The position numbers were made by a program, and so were the translations under genes. The notes beneath the pieces were generated by a model that worked only from the letters and a program-made list of their open reading frames with translations, was not told the DNA's origin and made no database searches. From NCBI GenBank assembly GCA_964593905.1, contig CAZQLE010000136.1, positions 1 to 10,905 on the forward strand: a DNA stretch of 10,905 nt. Direction: 5' to 3'. Shown here one piece after another: positions 1 through 6,819 of this stretch. Each line of letters starts with the position of its first letter. The stretch's first letter is position 1. This stretch comes from CAZQLE01 sp964593905. Lineage in GTDB: Bacteria > Chloroflexota > Anaerolineae > Anaerolineales > Anaerolineaceae.

Positions 1-117
1 TAACACTTATTAACTTATATCGTTCCTGAATACGTATTAACAGTTTGTTTACAATGTTGCAAACAACATTATACAGAGCCAAAAATCAGCTTGTTTGACC
101 CTGAAAAAAACCACCCG
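1..117 (-). promoter_or_regulatory. AT-rich intergenic region, possible promoter/operator of a gene to the left
   Basis: No gene is visible here. Read on the minus strand, TATAAT occurs at 68-73. It overlaps one arm of an inverted repeat: AATGTTG at 53-59 and CAACATT at 64-70, separated by a 4-base loop. A palindromic ATACGTAT lies at 30-37. A palindrome directly on a -10 box is a typical repressor arrangement, and the region could drive a minus-strand gene beyond the left edge. The matching -35 is poor (AAACAA at 17-bp spacing), so the promoter call is weak and is inference only. Confidence 0.3.
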
Positions 118-136
118 TTAATTTTCCAGTTCGGTG
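104..136 (-). terminator. Possible weak intrinsic terminator of the response regulator gene
   Basis: On the minus strand a short stem can form between CACCG (132-136) and CGGGTG (112-117), allowing a bulged G. It spans the stop codon and is followed at once by seven T residues (104-110). The position is right for ending the response regulator transcript. The stem is only about 5 bp with a long loop, so termination may be inefficient. Confidence 0.3.
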
Positions 137-807
137 AAACGATATCCCTGACCGCGTACAGATTGAATGTAAACAGGTTGATTGGGGTCGTCTTCAATTT
201 TTGTGCGCAAACGCCGTATCGCAACCTCAATCAGATTCATGCCTCCATAAGGCAGGCTGTACCCCCAAACATTTTCAAACAGTTCTTCTTTCCGCAAAAG
301 CATTCCGGGACGCTGCATAAAATAGCGCAGCAGATTAAACTCCAGCGGGGTGATATGAATAATATCCCCTTTTTTGGTGAGATATTGCAAGGTGAGGTTA
401 AGCGTCAAATCACCGTTCACCAGGGCCTGGCCGTTGTTTACCGGGGCGCGGGTTCGATTAAGAATGGCTTTGATTCGGGCAACCAGTTCTTTGGGTAGGA
501 ATGGCTTTACCAGATAATCATCTGCGCCAGCCTCAAAACCCGAGACGATATCCTCTTCGCTGCTGCGATGGGTGAGCATCATCATTGGGATGTTGGAAGT
601 GGTACGGATAAAGCGGCAGACTTGAATGCCGTCGTGACCGGGCATGGCGATATCCAGGATGATTAAATCAACCGGTTGGTCCCGCCAAACTTTTAAAGCT
701 TCGTTGCCGTCAGCCGCCAGAACGACTGACATGCCTGCATGCGTCAATGTTTTCTCAACCAGGCTGCGGATTACAGGATCGTCATCAGCATACAGAATTG
801 TGGTCAT
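118..807 (-). CDS. OmpR/PhoB-family DNA-binding response regulator
   Basis: This 229-aa two-component response regulator should be phosphorylated by a histidine kinase and then bind promoter DNA. The receiver domain covers about residues 1-118. It has the acidic pocket D8-D10, the phosphoacceptor D52 in the LDIAMPG motif, the switch residue T79, and K101 in the DDYLVKPF motif. A winged helix-turn-helix follows at about 131-226, with the family signatures TPLEFNLLRYF, LRKEELFENVWG, VAIRRLRTKIE and SVRGQGYRF. Length and domain order are normal for the OmpR/PhoB group. The start is chosen because the receiver begins immediately (MTTILYADDD). A GGGG stretch lies only 2 nt upstream, so the ribosome site is poor. 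No sensor kinase is in the window; a partner may lie to the left or elsewhere. A 10-bp-period direct repeat next to its own promoter suggests autoregulation. The target genes cannot be told from the sequence. Confidence 0.95.
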   Translation of the reverse strand: MTTILYADDDPVIRSLVEKTLTHAGMSVVLAADGNEALKVWRDQPVDLIILDIAMPGHDGIQVCRFIRTTSNIPMMMLTHRSSEEDIVSGFEAGADDYLVKPFLPKELVARIKAILNRTRAPVNNGQALVNGDLTLNLTLQYLTKKGDIIHITPLEFNLLRYFMQRPGMLLRKEELFENVWGYSLPYGGMNLIEVAIRRLRTKIEDDPNQPVYIQSVRGQGYRFTELEN

Positions 808-846
808 TTCCCCATTTACCGTTTGAGAAAGAATATGGTCAATTGA

Positions 847-881
847 ATTCTATCACAATCCTTTCAGTTTTCGTCAGTTTT
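847..881 (-). promoter_or_regulatory. Putative response regulator promoter with PhoB-box-like direct repeat
   Basis: On the minus strand a TAGAAT hexamer at 847-852 is preceded by TG with one base between, forming an extended -10. Upstream are two exact copies of AAAACTGA, at 874-881 and 864-871, giving a period of 10 bp. The nearer copy ends 11 bp from the -10, where a -35 box would sit. Tandem half-sites with 10-11 bp period replacing the -35 are the usual arrangement for promoters activated by OmpR/PhoB-type regulators. The best -35 match, CTGACG, sits at a poor 19-bp spacing. Regulation by the adjacent gene product is inference. Confidence 0.45.
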
Positions 882-905
882 AATTTCTCAAATCAGATTC
901 AGATA

Positions 906-1733
906 CTACGAATTATCGAAAATTTGCCAGGTTTCGTGATGCAAGCAGCTTTCACCGGGGCACAGATGAACCAGCGGGCTGAGCGTTTCAAGCTCAAGAT
1001 AATCCTGATCCACATAGGCTTCCACGTTACAGCCAAGATCGGGGTAGGGTAGTGAACCGGGCGGCGAAAAATGCTTTTGGATGCGCAGATGCTGCCAGCG
1101 ATATTCCACCCACCCGCAGGGGTTTCTCTGCCCAATTTTGAATGGGCTTTCTGCGGGCCGGGTTGTGAGAAGAATTTGATCATCTGCCAGCGTCAGACGG
1201 GCATCTTGAATATTGGAATAGGGCCATAAAACGAAGATGCGATCGGGGGCGCGGCTGTTTAGGCGCGGCTCTGCCCGCTGGGGCAGCAGGGCGGTCCCTC
1301 CTGGTGCGAACATGGTAATAGCCCAGATCGACAGGTCATACGCCTTTTGTCCCTGATTGACCAGGGTATGTGTTAAATGCAGGGTGGGTGATTCGGGGTC
1401 AAGGTCTATTTGAAGCAATTTTTGCAGCCCGGTCACGGGTTCCACTGCGCCGGTTAACAAAAGCCGGTGTTGGGTTTTGGCCCAGATCAGACCGCTGTCA
1501 TCGGGCAGCGAGCATATTTCAGGGTCTTCGGGTGCAATCCAGATGCGATGCCCGCCATAAATGTGATAAAAACCGGCCGGGCCTTCCCAGCCAAGGGTGG
1601 GTGTTTCGGCCAGAATATTTTCGCTGCCCTGATAGAACAAACCGACGATGCGCGGCCCTCCGTTTTTGAGGGCGCAAACTTGCAGGAATGAATTTTCAAT
1701 GGAGACAACCTCATGTCCGTAAAAATGATTCAT
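906..1733 (-). CDS. DUF4380 / galactose-mutarotase-like protein
   Basis: This 275-aa protein has no signal peptide or membrane segment and looks cytoplasmic. It has the feel of the all-beta galactose-mutarotase (aldose 1-epimerase-like) fold, closest in my recollection to DUF4380 proteins. The cues are an N-terminal GGPRIVGLFYQGSENIL strand pair (25-41), YGGHRIWIAPEDP (59-71), HTLVNQG followed by a WAITMFAPGG stretch (122-146), and a C-terminal stretch around CNVEAY (235-240) and SPLVHLCPGES (252-262). His57, His62 and Glu238 are candidate polar site residues, but I cannot confirm a catalytic set. Its ATG overlaps the TGA of the upstream GH94 gene (ATGA), which implies translational coupling and a shared job. 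A role in interconverting anomers of sugars made or used by the phosphorylases is plausible but unproven; non-catalytic sugar binding is an alternative. Confidence 0.7.
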   Translation of the reverse strand: MNHFYGHEVVSIENSFLQVCALKNGGPRIVGLFYQGSENILAETPTLGWEGPAGFYHIYGGHRIWIAPEDPEICSLPDDSGLIWAKTQHRLLLTGAVEPVTGLQKLLQIDLDPESPTLHLTHTLVNQGQKAYDLSIWAITMFAPGGTALLPQRAEPRLNSRAPDRIFVLWPYSNIQDARLTLADDQILLTTRPAESPFKIGQRNPCGWVEYRWQHLRIQKHFSPPGSLPYPDLGCNVEAYVDQDYLELETLSPLVHLCPGESCLHHETWQIFDNS

Positions 1734-4147
1734 GGTTGTTCCAGTGTCACGTTGACAACAACCGTCTCACCGGCGGGCGCAACCGCCAGAAGATTATCGG
1801 GCTGCAAAACGCCGTTGACCGTAATCTTTAACCGGCCGCGCGATAGCTGGTGGGGGTTGTTGACCTGAATGTTGTAAGTGGCGCCGCGAAACTTGCGCAA
1901 AACGCGGTACTCCTTCCACTCGCTGGGAATGCAGGGGTCAATCCGCAGGCCCTGAAATTCAGGCTGGATGCCTAAAATGTATTGAACCGCCGCCTGATAC
2001 ATCCATGAGGCGGTTCCCGAAAGCCAACTATTGCGCGCCAGGCCAAACTGGGGGTGTTCATCTCCCAGGATATTTTGCGGAAAGACATAGGGTTCACATT
2101 CAAAGGTGTCGATCTGGTCGTTCTTCAACACCGGGTTAATCTGGGTGAAATATTCAAACGCGCGGTTGCCGCGCCCCAGAATGGTTTCGGCAATGATAAC
2201 CCAGGGGTTTACGTGCAGGAAAATGCCGCCGTTTTCTTTTGCCCCGGGTGGATAGGTGGTGATGCCGCCTTTATGAGGGTCGTATTGTTGAAAGCCGGGG
2301 GCGCTTAGTTTGATCCCGTGGCGGGTATTTAACATTTGGAAGACTGCATCCAGTGCGCTGACGCTTTGTTGCGGGTCGGCAAAACCGGAGATCACCGGCC
2401 AGGCTTGCGCATAGGCGTAAATTTGTCCGGCGCTGTTTTCTTTCGATCCCAGCAGTGTGCCGTCTGCATCGCGGTAGGCCAGGTACCAGTCGCCATCCCA
2501 ACCATGCTGGTTGACTCGTTCTCGCATCTCTTGATACCAGGTTTGGGCCAGTTTGGCCGGCCCGGTCTTATGCAGCGCCTGACAAAGCCCAACAAATTCT
2601 TTTAGCGCCTGTCCATACAGATTCGCCGTCAGCAGTGATTCGGCGCCGTCGGGCAGGTTGATGGTATCGTTCCAATCTGCAAAGCCCAAGCGGGGCAGCC
2701 CGTGCGCGCCGACATCGGCATGGGTGAATTGCAGGGCGCGGGATAGATGTTCAAGCACAGAGCCTGTTTCGATGGGTTGCTTCGCGCTGTTCTTTTCGTA
2801 AAACGGCAGCTCTTCTTGCAGAAAATCCCGGTCGCCGCTCTCGCGGATGTATGCACAGACGGCCAACACCATCCAGAGATGATCGTCGCTGTAATAGTGT
2901 GGGCGGTCATCGCGTTCAGCCGCATCACCGATGGAAGCTTCCATAGTGAGGGGATAGAATTGGTGCATGGCAGAGCCGTTTTGGCGTTGAACGCTGAGCA
3001 GTTGGCAGAGCAGCTTTTTGGCATCTTCAGGCGCTTGAGCGAGCACGGCCATTACATCTTGTGCGCTGTCGCGAAAGCCTATGCCTCTTGAGCCATAACC
3101 AAGCTGGTAGAGCGATAAATAGCGCGACCAGTTGCGCGTGATATAACACTGGCGCGGGTTATGAATATTCACCAGGCTGTCAAAAGCCGGGTCGGGCGTG
3201 GCAACTTGCACCGCAGCCAGATATTGCTGCCAGAACCCGGCCAGGTCGGAAAACGCGCGGTCCACTTCGGCCGGGTCAAGGTAGCGCTGCGCGGCTGCAT
3301 GAACCTCAGCCGGGGTATCTTCCTGCCCGACCAGGGTGATCACACGGCGGGTTTCGCCGGGTTGCAGTTCGCCCAGCGGAATGAGCATGGCGCCGATGTT
3401 ATCGCCGCGCTGGGCCTCATGACAGCCCAGCCCGTCGTGTTTCAAAGCCAGCGGGAAGGTCCATGCGCCGTATTCCTGATCTCCGAGGAAGTGTTTGCGG
3501 TCGGTTTCAAACGACGAAGCCGGCAGGCTGGCGGTCAGATAATTGACCGAGCTGTCGCGTTTCATAAAGGCCGACTGGTATAAAAACAGCCTGCCATCCA
3601 CAAGGCGTTCGGCGCGGCTTTGCATGGTTTGCGGCACCCAGTCGGCATTGGTAAGCTGCTTAAGCGCGTCAAAGTGACTGTATTCAACCACCGGTATGGC
3701 GTCCATCTTTAACCGCAGCGTGGTGCAGTTGGTGATGCGAATATCCCGCACCTCACAGTTGGCCCCACGCGGCACAAAGATGGTGATATCGCTCTCGATG
3801 CCATCCATGCGTGAACAAATGCGGGTATAGCCAAGCCCTATATGACATCGATATTGATCATAAGGCGCCAGGCCAGGGGTGAAAAAAGGGGTGATCAGCC
3901 GGTATTGACCCTGGACATGCAAGCGGATATACAGAGTCTCTCCTTTGAAATCGGAGGCGGGGGTTAAGGCAAGGTAGCGGGTGATGCGATTGTACCCGGG
4001 GTCTTTGCGACACAACAGCGCCCCACCGGTCTGGTCGACAAAACCGCCAAAGTCCAACGTGCCGAGATAGTTAATCCATTTCACCGGGGTTTTGGGGTTG
4101 GTGATCACATATTCTCTGGCTCTGTCATCAAAAATGCCATACTGCAT
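1730..4147 (-). CDS. GH94 family disaccharide phosphorylase, acceptor specificity uncertain
   Basis: This 805-aa protein is a paralogue of the cellobiose phosphorylase encoded just upstream, and like it lacks a signal peptide. It opens with the GH94 signature (YGIFDDRAREYVITNPKTP, 3-21) and contains the central (alpha/alpha)6 barrel. The general acid is expected to be D494 in ADWND (490-494). Donor-site residues R354, D360 and W492 are kept, as are phosphate-site residues R342, H645, S710 and G711 (Ser replacing Thr). Two acceptor-site differences stand out. The Glu of cellobiose phosphorylase is Gly628, and Tyr next to the conserved Lys is Ala636 (PPGAKEN, 633-639). The loop after the catalytic Asp is about 18 residues shorter. 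Phosphorolysis of a beta-linked disaccharide to a sugar 1-phosphate is expected. Candidates are cellobionate, laminaribiose, chitobiose or another substrate. A GGAG lies 9 nt before the ATG. Confidence 0.88.
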   Translation of the reverse strand: MQYGIFDDRAREYVITNPKTPVKWINYLGTLDFGGFVDQTGGALLCRKDPGYNRITRYLALTPASDFKGETLYIRLHVQGQYRLITPFFTPGLAPYDQYRCHIGLGYTRICSRMDGIESDITIFVPRGANCEVRDIRITNCTTLRLKMDAIPVVEYSHFDALKQLTNADWVPQTMQSRAERLVDGRLFLYQSAFMKRDSSVNYLTASLPASSFETDRKHFLGDQEYGAWTFPLALKHDGLGCHEAQRGDNIGAMLIPLGELQPGETRRVITLVGQEDTPAEVHAAAQRYLDPAEVDRAFSDLAGFWQQYLAAVQVATPDPAFDSLVNIHNPRQCYITRNWSRYLSLYQLGYGSRGIGFRDSAQDVMAVLAQAPEDAKKLLCQLLSVQRQNGSAMHQFYPLTMEASIGDAAERDDRPHYYSDDHLWMVLAVCAYIRESGDRDFLQEELPFYEKNSAKQPIETGSVLEHLSRALQFTHADVGAHGLPRLGFADWNDTINLPDGAESLLTANLYGQALKEFVGLCQALHKTGPAKLAQTWYQEMRERVNQHGWDGDWYLAYRDADGTLLGSKENSAGQIYAYAQAWPVISGFADPQQSVSALDAVFQMLNTRHGIKLSAPGFQQYDPHKGGITTYPPGAKENGGIFLHVNPWVIIAETILGRGNRAFEYFTQINPVLKNDQIDTFECEPYVFPQNILGDEHPQFGLARNSWLSGTASWMYQAAVQYILGIQPEFQGLRIDPCIPSEWKEYRVLRKFRGATYNIQVNNPHQLSRGRLKITVNGVLQPDNLLAVAPAGETVVVNVTLEQP

Positions 4148-4290
4148 GAGTCTATTCTCCAGAAAATTTTTTTCACAAAGAGCGTAAAGATTTGCCGTGT
4201 GGGTGGGTCTCCCGAACCCGGTCTGTTTTCCATGTCAAACAGGCCGGGTTCGGGTTGTTTTCTTGCGCTGCCCAAAGGATGGTTTCAGGT
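4148..4290 (-). other. Intercistronic gap between the two GH94 genes
   Basis: This gap of about 143 bp holds a strong hairpin (4211-4254) and the ribosome site of the downstream gene: GGAG at 4157-4160, 9 nt from its ATG, preceded by an A-rich stretch. A TTGACA-like string occurs in the hairpin loop, but no -10 follows at a sensible distance, so I see no internal promoter. The second GH94 gene is probably read from the upstream promoter. Confidence 0.6.
4211..4254 (-). repeat. Strong intercistronic hairpin
   Basis: Arms of 18 bases at 4211-4228 and 4237-4254 are complementary except at one position, with an 8-base loop. The stem is G+C-rich (CCCGAACCCGG against CCGGGTTCGGG). In the minus-strand transcript no U-run follows, so it does not look like a complete terminator for the operon. 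A stop to 3' decay or an RNA processing point between the two phosphorylase cistrons is more likely. On the plus strand the mismatch becomes a G-U pair and a TTGTTTT follows, so it could block antisense transcription. Confidence 0.75.
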
Positions 4291-6732
4291 TTACAGGGTT
4301 ACCCGTACTTTAACCTGAGAAGCACCGGCCACCGCAAGCGGGATAATATTGCCCTCAATGGCCTGTCCATCCACCCATATTCCGACCGCTTCACCGGCTG
4401 AGGCGCGGTTGACGGTGATTTCATAACTGGCACCGCGGAAGAAACGCACCGCCGAGAAGCTGTCCCAGTTTTTGGGTAACGCCGGGTCGATTTGCAAACC
4501 GGTGTAGGTGGGGCGGATGCCGAGAATCCACTGCGAGATTGCCACATAATTCCAGGCTGCGGTTCCGGTGAGCCACGAATTTTTGGCTTCGCCGTGGGTG
4601 GGGGCGTCGCGGCCGGCAATGGTCTGGGCATAGACATAAGGTTCGCAGCGGTGGATGTCGCTGATTTCTTCGCGGGCTGAAGGGTTGATGCGCAGGTAGT
4701 AATCCAGCGCGCGATCGCCATTGCCCTGCTGGGCCTCGGCAATCATGACCCACGGGTTGGTGTGGCAGAACACCGAAGCGTTTTCTTTGTACCCGGGCGG
4801 ATAGGAAGAGATCTCTCCCAGGTGAAGCTGGTAATGGGTGTAGGCCGGTTGGTTGACCACAATGCCGTGTTTTGTTGCCAGACGTTCTGCAACCGCAGCG
4901 AGCGCTTTTTGCGGCAGACCGCTCTTTTGGCCGATATGCGCCATGCTGCAAATGCCCTGCGGTTCGATGAAGATCTGTCCCTCTTCACATTCGGCCGAGC
5001 CAATGGGTCTGCCAAAATCATCATAAGCGCGCCGGAACCACGCTCCGTCCCAGCCATGTTCTTCGACCGTGTGCTGCATCTGCTGTGAGGCCTGCTGATA
5101 GGCCGCGGCTTCTTCGCCGCGGCCAAGGTGGCGGGCCAGGCCGGCCATTTCGTCACAGATCATCACAAACAGGCCGGCAATCAGCACCGATTCGGCGGTC
5201 ACACCGTCTTTGTTGGTGGTGGTCTGGAAGGATTGGCCCGGGGTATCGGAGAAGCAGTTCAGATTGAGACAGTCATTCCAGTCTGCCCGACCGATTAAGG
5301 GCAGCCCGTGGGGGCCTAGGCGTTCTTGCGTGTAACGCACACAGCGTTGCAGATGCTCATACAGTGGAGCCTCGCTGCCCGGCTGGTTATCATAGGGTAC
5401 GGGTTCATCCAGAATGGAGAAATCACCGCTTTCTTTGAGATAGGCGGCCACACCCAGAATTAGCCAGGCCGGATCGTCGTTGAAATTGCCGCCCACATCA
5501 TTGTTGCCGCGCCGGGTGAGCGGCTGATACTGGTGGTAAGCTCCGCCGTTGGGAAGCTGGGTGGAAGCCAGATCGATCAGGCGCTGCCGGGCGCGTTCGG
5601 GCACCATGTGCACAAACCCCAGCAGGTCCTGGGCCGAGTCGCGAAAACCCATCCCGCGGCCAATGCCCGATTCGTAAAACGAAGCCGACCGCGACATGTT
5701 GAAGGTGATCATGCACTGGTAAGCGTTCCAGATGTTAACCATGCGGTTGGTGTGTGCATCGGGGGTCTGCACCTGGAATCTGTTCAACAATTCCGTCCAA
5801 TAGTCCACCAGGTTCTGAAAAGCCTTTTCAACCACCCCGGTTTGCAAATATTTGTAGATGAGCGGGGCGACGGTGCGTTTGTTGATGGTCTGTGAACCGA
5901 CCGGGTCAAACTTTTCGCTTTTTGGGTTCTCGTGGTAGCCCAGGACAAAATTCACTTTGCGGGTTTCGCCCGGTTGAAGTTCGAAGCGCAGGTGATGCGA
6001 ACCAATGGGAGCCCAACCGTGGGCAATGCTGTTGGTGCTGGCGCCTTCGGCCACCACCTGGGGCGAATCAAAACCGCGATAAGGCCCCAGAAAGGCCTCG
6101 CGCTGCGTATCAAAACCCACCGGCTGTTCGGAGCAGGCAAAGTAAGCAAAATGGTCGCGCCGTTCGCGGTATTCGGTCTTGTGATAAATCACATTCTCGA
6201 TGACCTCCACTTCGCCGATATTGAAATTGCGTTGGAAGTTGGTGGCGTCGTCGTTGGCATCCCACAGGCAAAATTCAACCAGCGAGAAGGCGCTGATTTT
6301 GGCCGTCTGCGGGCGCAGGTTGGTCAGTTCCAACTGCCAGGTCTCCAGGGTGCTGCCCAGAGGAATAAAATAGCGCAGCGAGGCTTGAATTCCGGAGCGC
6401 TGTGAGGAGATGATGGTATACCCCTGTCCGTGGCGGCAGGTGTAGCTATCCAGGTGGGTGCGGGTCGGCTGCCAGGTGGGAGACCAGAATTCACCGGTGG
6501 CGTCGTCGCGCAGATACAGATACCGCCCGCCTGTGTCAAAGGGGATGTTGTTGTAGCGGTAACGGGTCAGACGGCGCAGCCGGGCGTCGCGGTAGAACGT
6601 GTAACCACCGGCCGTGTTTGAGACCAGCCCAAAGAACTCCTCGCTGCCGAGATAATTGATCCAGGGCAGGGGTGTGTCTGGACGGGTGATCACATACTCA
6701 CGTTTTTGATCGTCAAAATAGCCAAATTTCAT
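4291..6732 (-). CDS. cbp: Cellobiose phosphorylase (GH94, EC 2.4.1.20)
   Basis: This 813-aa cytoplasmic enzyme splits cellobiose with inorganic phosphate into alpha-glucose 1-phosphate and glucose, inverting at the anomeric carbon. It matches the Cellvibrio (Cellulomonas) gilvus enzyme closely in my recollection along its whole length, and the size is similar (about 822 aa). Near-identical stretches include RLTRYRYNNIP (54-64), IYHKTEYRERRDH (182-194) and RGMGFRDSAQDLLGFVH (359-375). The general acid is D487 in GRADWNDCLNLN (481-492). Counterparts of the known C. gilvus site residues are all present: R348, H657, T722 and G723 for phosphate; R359, D365 and W485 for the donor sugar; E640, Y644 and K649 for the acceptor. 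GGAGGG lies 3 nt before the ATG. It follows the LacI-type gene after an 87-bp gap and has no clear promoter of its own. Substrate must enter through a transporter not encoded here. Chitobiose phosphorylase is the main alternative, but the match favours cellobiose. Confidence 0.95.
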   Translation of the reverse strand: MKFGYFDDQKREYVITRPDTPLPWINYLGSEEFFGLVSNTAGGYTFYRDARLRRLTRYRYNNIPFDTGGRYLYLRDDATGEFWSPTWQPTRTHLDSYTCRHGQGYTIISSQRSGIQASLRYFIPLGSTLETWQLELTNLRPQTAKISAFSLVEFCLWDANDDATNFQRNFNIGEVEVIENVIYHKTEYRERRDHFAYFACSEQPVGFDTQREAFLGPYRGFDSPQVVAEGASTNSIAHGWAPIGSHHLRFELQPGETRKVNFVLGYHENPKSEKFDPVGSQTINKRTVAPLIYKYLQTGVVEKAFQNLVDYWTELLNRFQVQTPDAHTNRMVNIWNAYQCMITFNMSRSASFYESGIGRGMGFRDSAQDLLGFVHMVPERARQRLIDLASTQLPNGGAYHQYQPLTRRGNNDVGGNFNDDPAWLILGVAAYLKESGDFSILDEPVPYDNQPGSEAPLYEHLQRCVRYTQERLGPHGLPLIGRADWNDCLNLNCFSDTPGQSFQTTTNKDGVTAESVLIAGLFVMICDEMAGLARHLGRGEEAAAYQQASQQMQHTVEEHGWDGAWFRRAYDDFGRPIGSAECEEGQIFIEPQGICSMAHIGQKSGLPQKALAAVAERLATKHGIVVNQPAYTHYQLHLGEISSYPPGYKENASVFCHTNPWVMIAEAQQGNGDRALDYYLRINPSAREEISDIHRCEPYVYAQTIAGRDAPTHGEAKNSWLTGTAAWNYVAISQWILGIRPTYTGLQIDPALPKNWDSFSAVRFFRGASYEITVNRASAGEAVGIWVDGQAIEGNIIPLAVAGASQVKVRVTL

Positions 6733-6764
6733 TTTCCCTCCGGGGTATACACGTTCAAAATGGC

Positions 6765-6808
6765 GGTGCTTTCTTTTTTTCAGTGAATGTGTTGAAAAAG
6801 AAAGCGCC
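6765..6808 (-). repeat. Intercistronic hairpin between the LacI-type gene and cbp
   Basis: The arms at 6765-6782 and 6793-6808 are complementary over about 15 bp with one mismatch and a two-base bulge in an A/T run; the loop is about 10 bases. It starts 11 bases past the stop of the repressor gene. No T-run follows on the minus strand, so full termination is unlikely. It may partly uncouple repressor from enzyme expression by protecting or terminating a share of transcripts. The rest of the 87-bp gap (6733-6819) shows only the cbp ribosome site. Confidence 0.65.
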
Positions 6809-6819
6809 GGGGTGATCGA

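Noticed and set aside
91..498. Plus-strand open frame of 135 codons antisense to the response regulator
   Set aside because: It lies opposite a well-supported response regulator gene, shows no recognisable motif, and is best explained as a shadow of that gene's codon use.
804..815. Three-codon reading frame (ATG GGG AAA TGA) overlapping the response regulator start
   Set aside because: It could be a leader peptide coupled through ATGA, but it is too short, lacks a clear ribosome site, and is likely chance.
2629..3024. Open frame of 131 codons inside the second GH94 gene (another minus-strand frame)
   Set aside because: Its composition is rich in Ser, Thr and Pro from frame-shifted reading, it has no ribosome site, and the host gene is intact.
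4231..4236. TTGACA-like -35 in the loop of the hairpin between the GH94 genes
   Set aside because: No -10-like hexamer follows at 16-18 bp on the minus strand.
4211..4260. Rho-independent terminator for the operon
   Set aside because: The U-rich tail is on the plus-strand side only; on the minus strand the stem is followed by AGACCCACCC, so it is described as an intercistronic hairpin instead.
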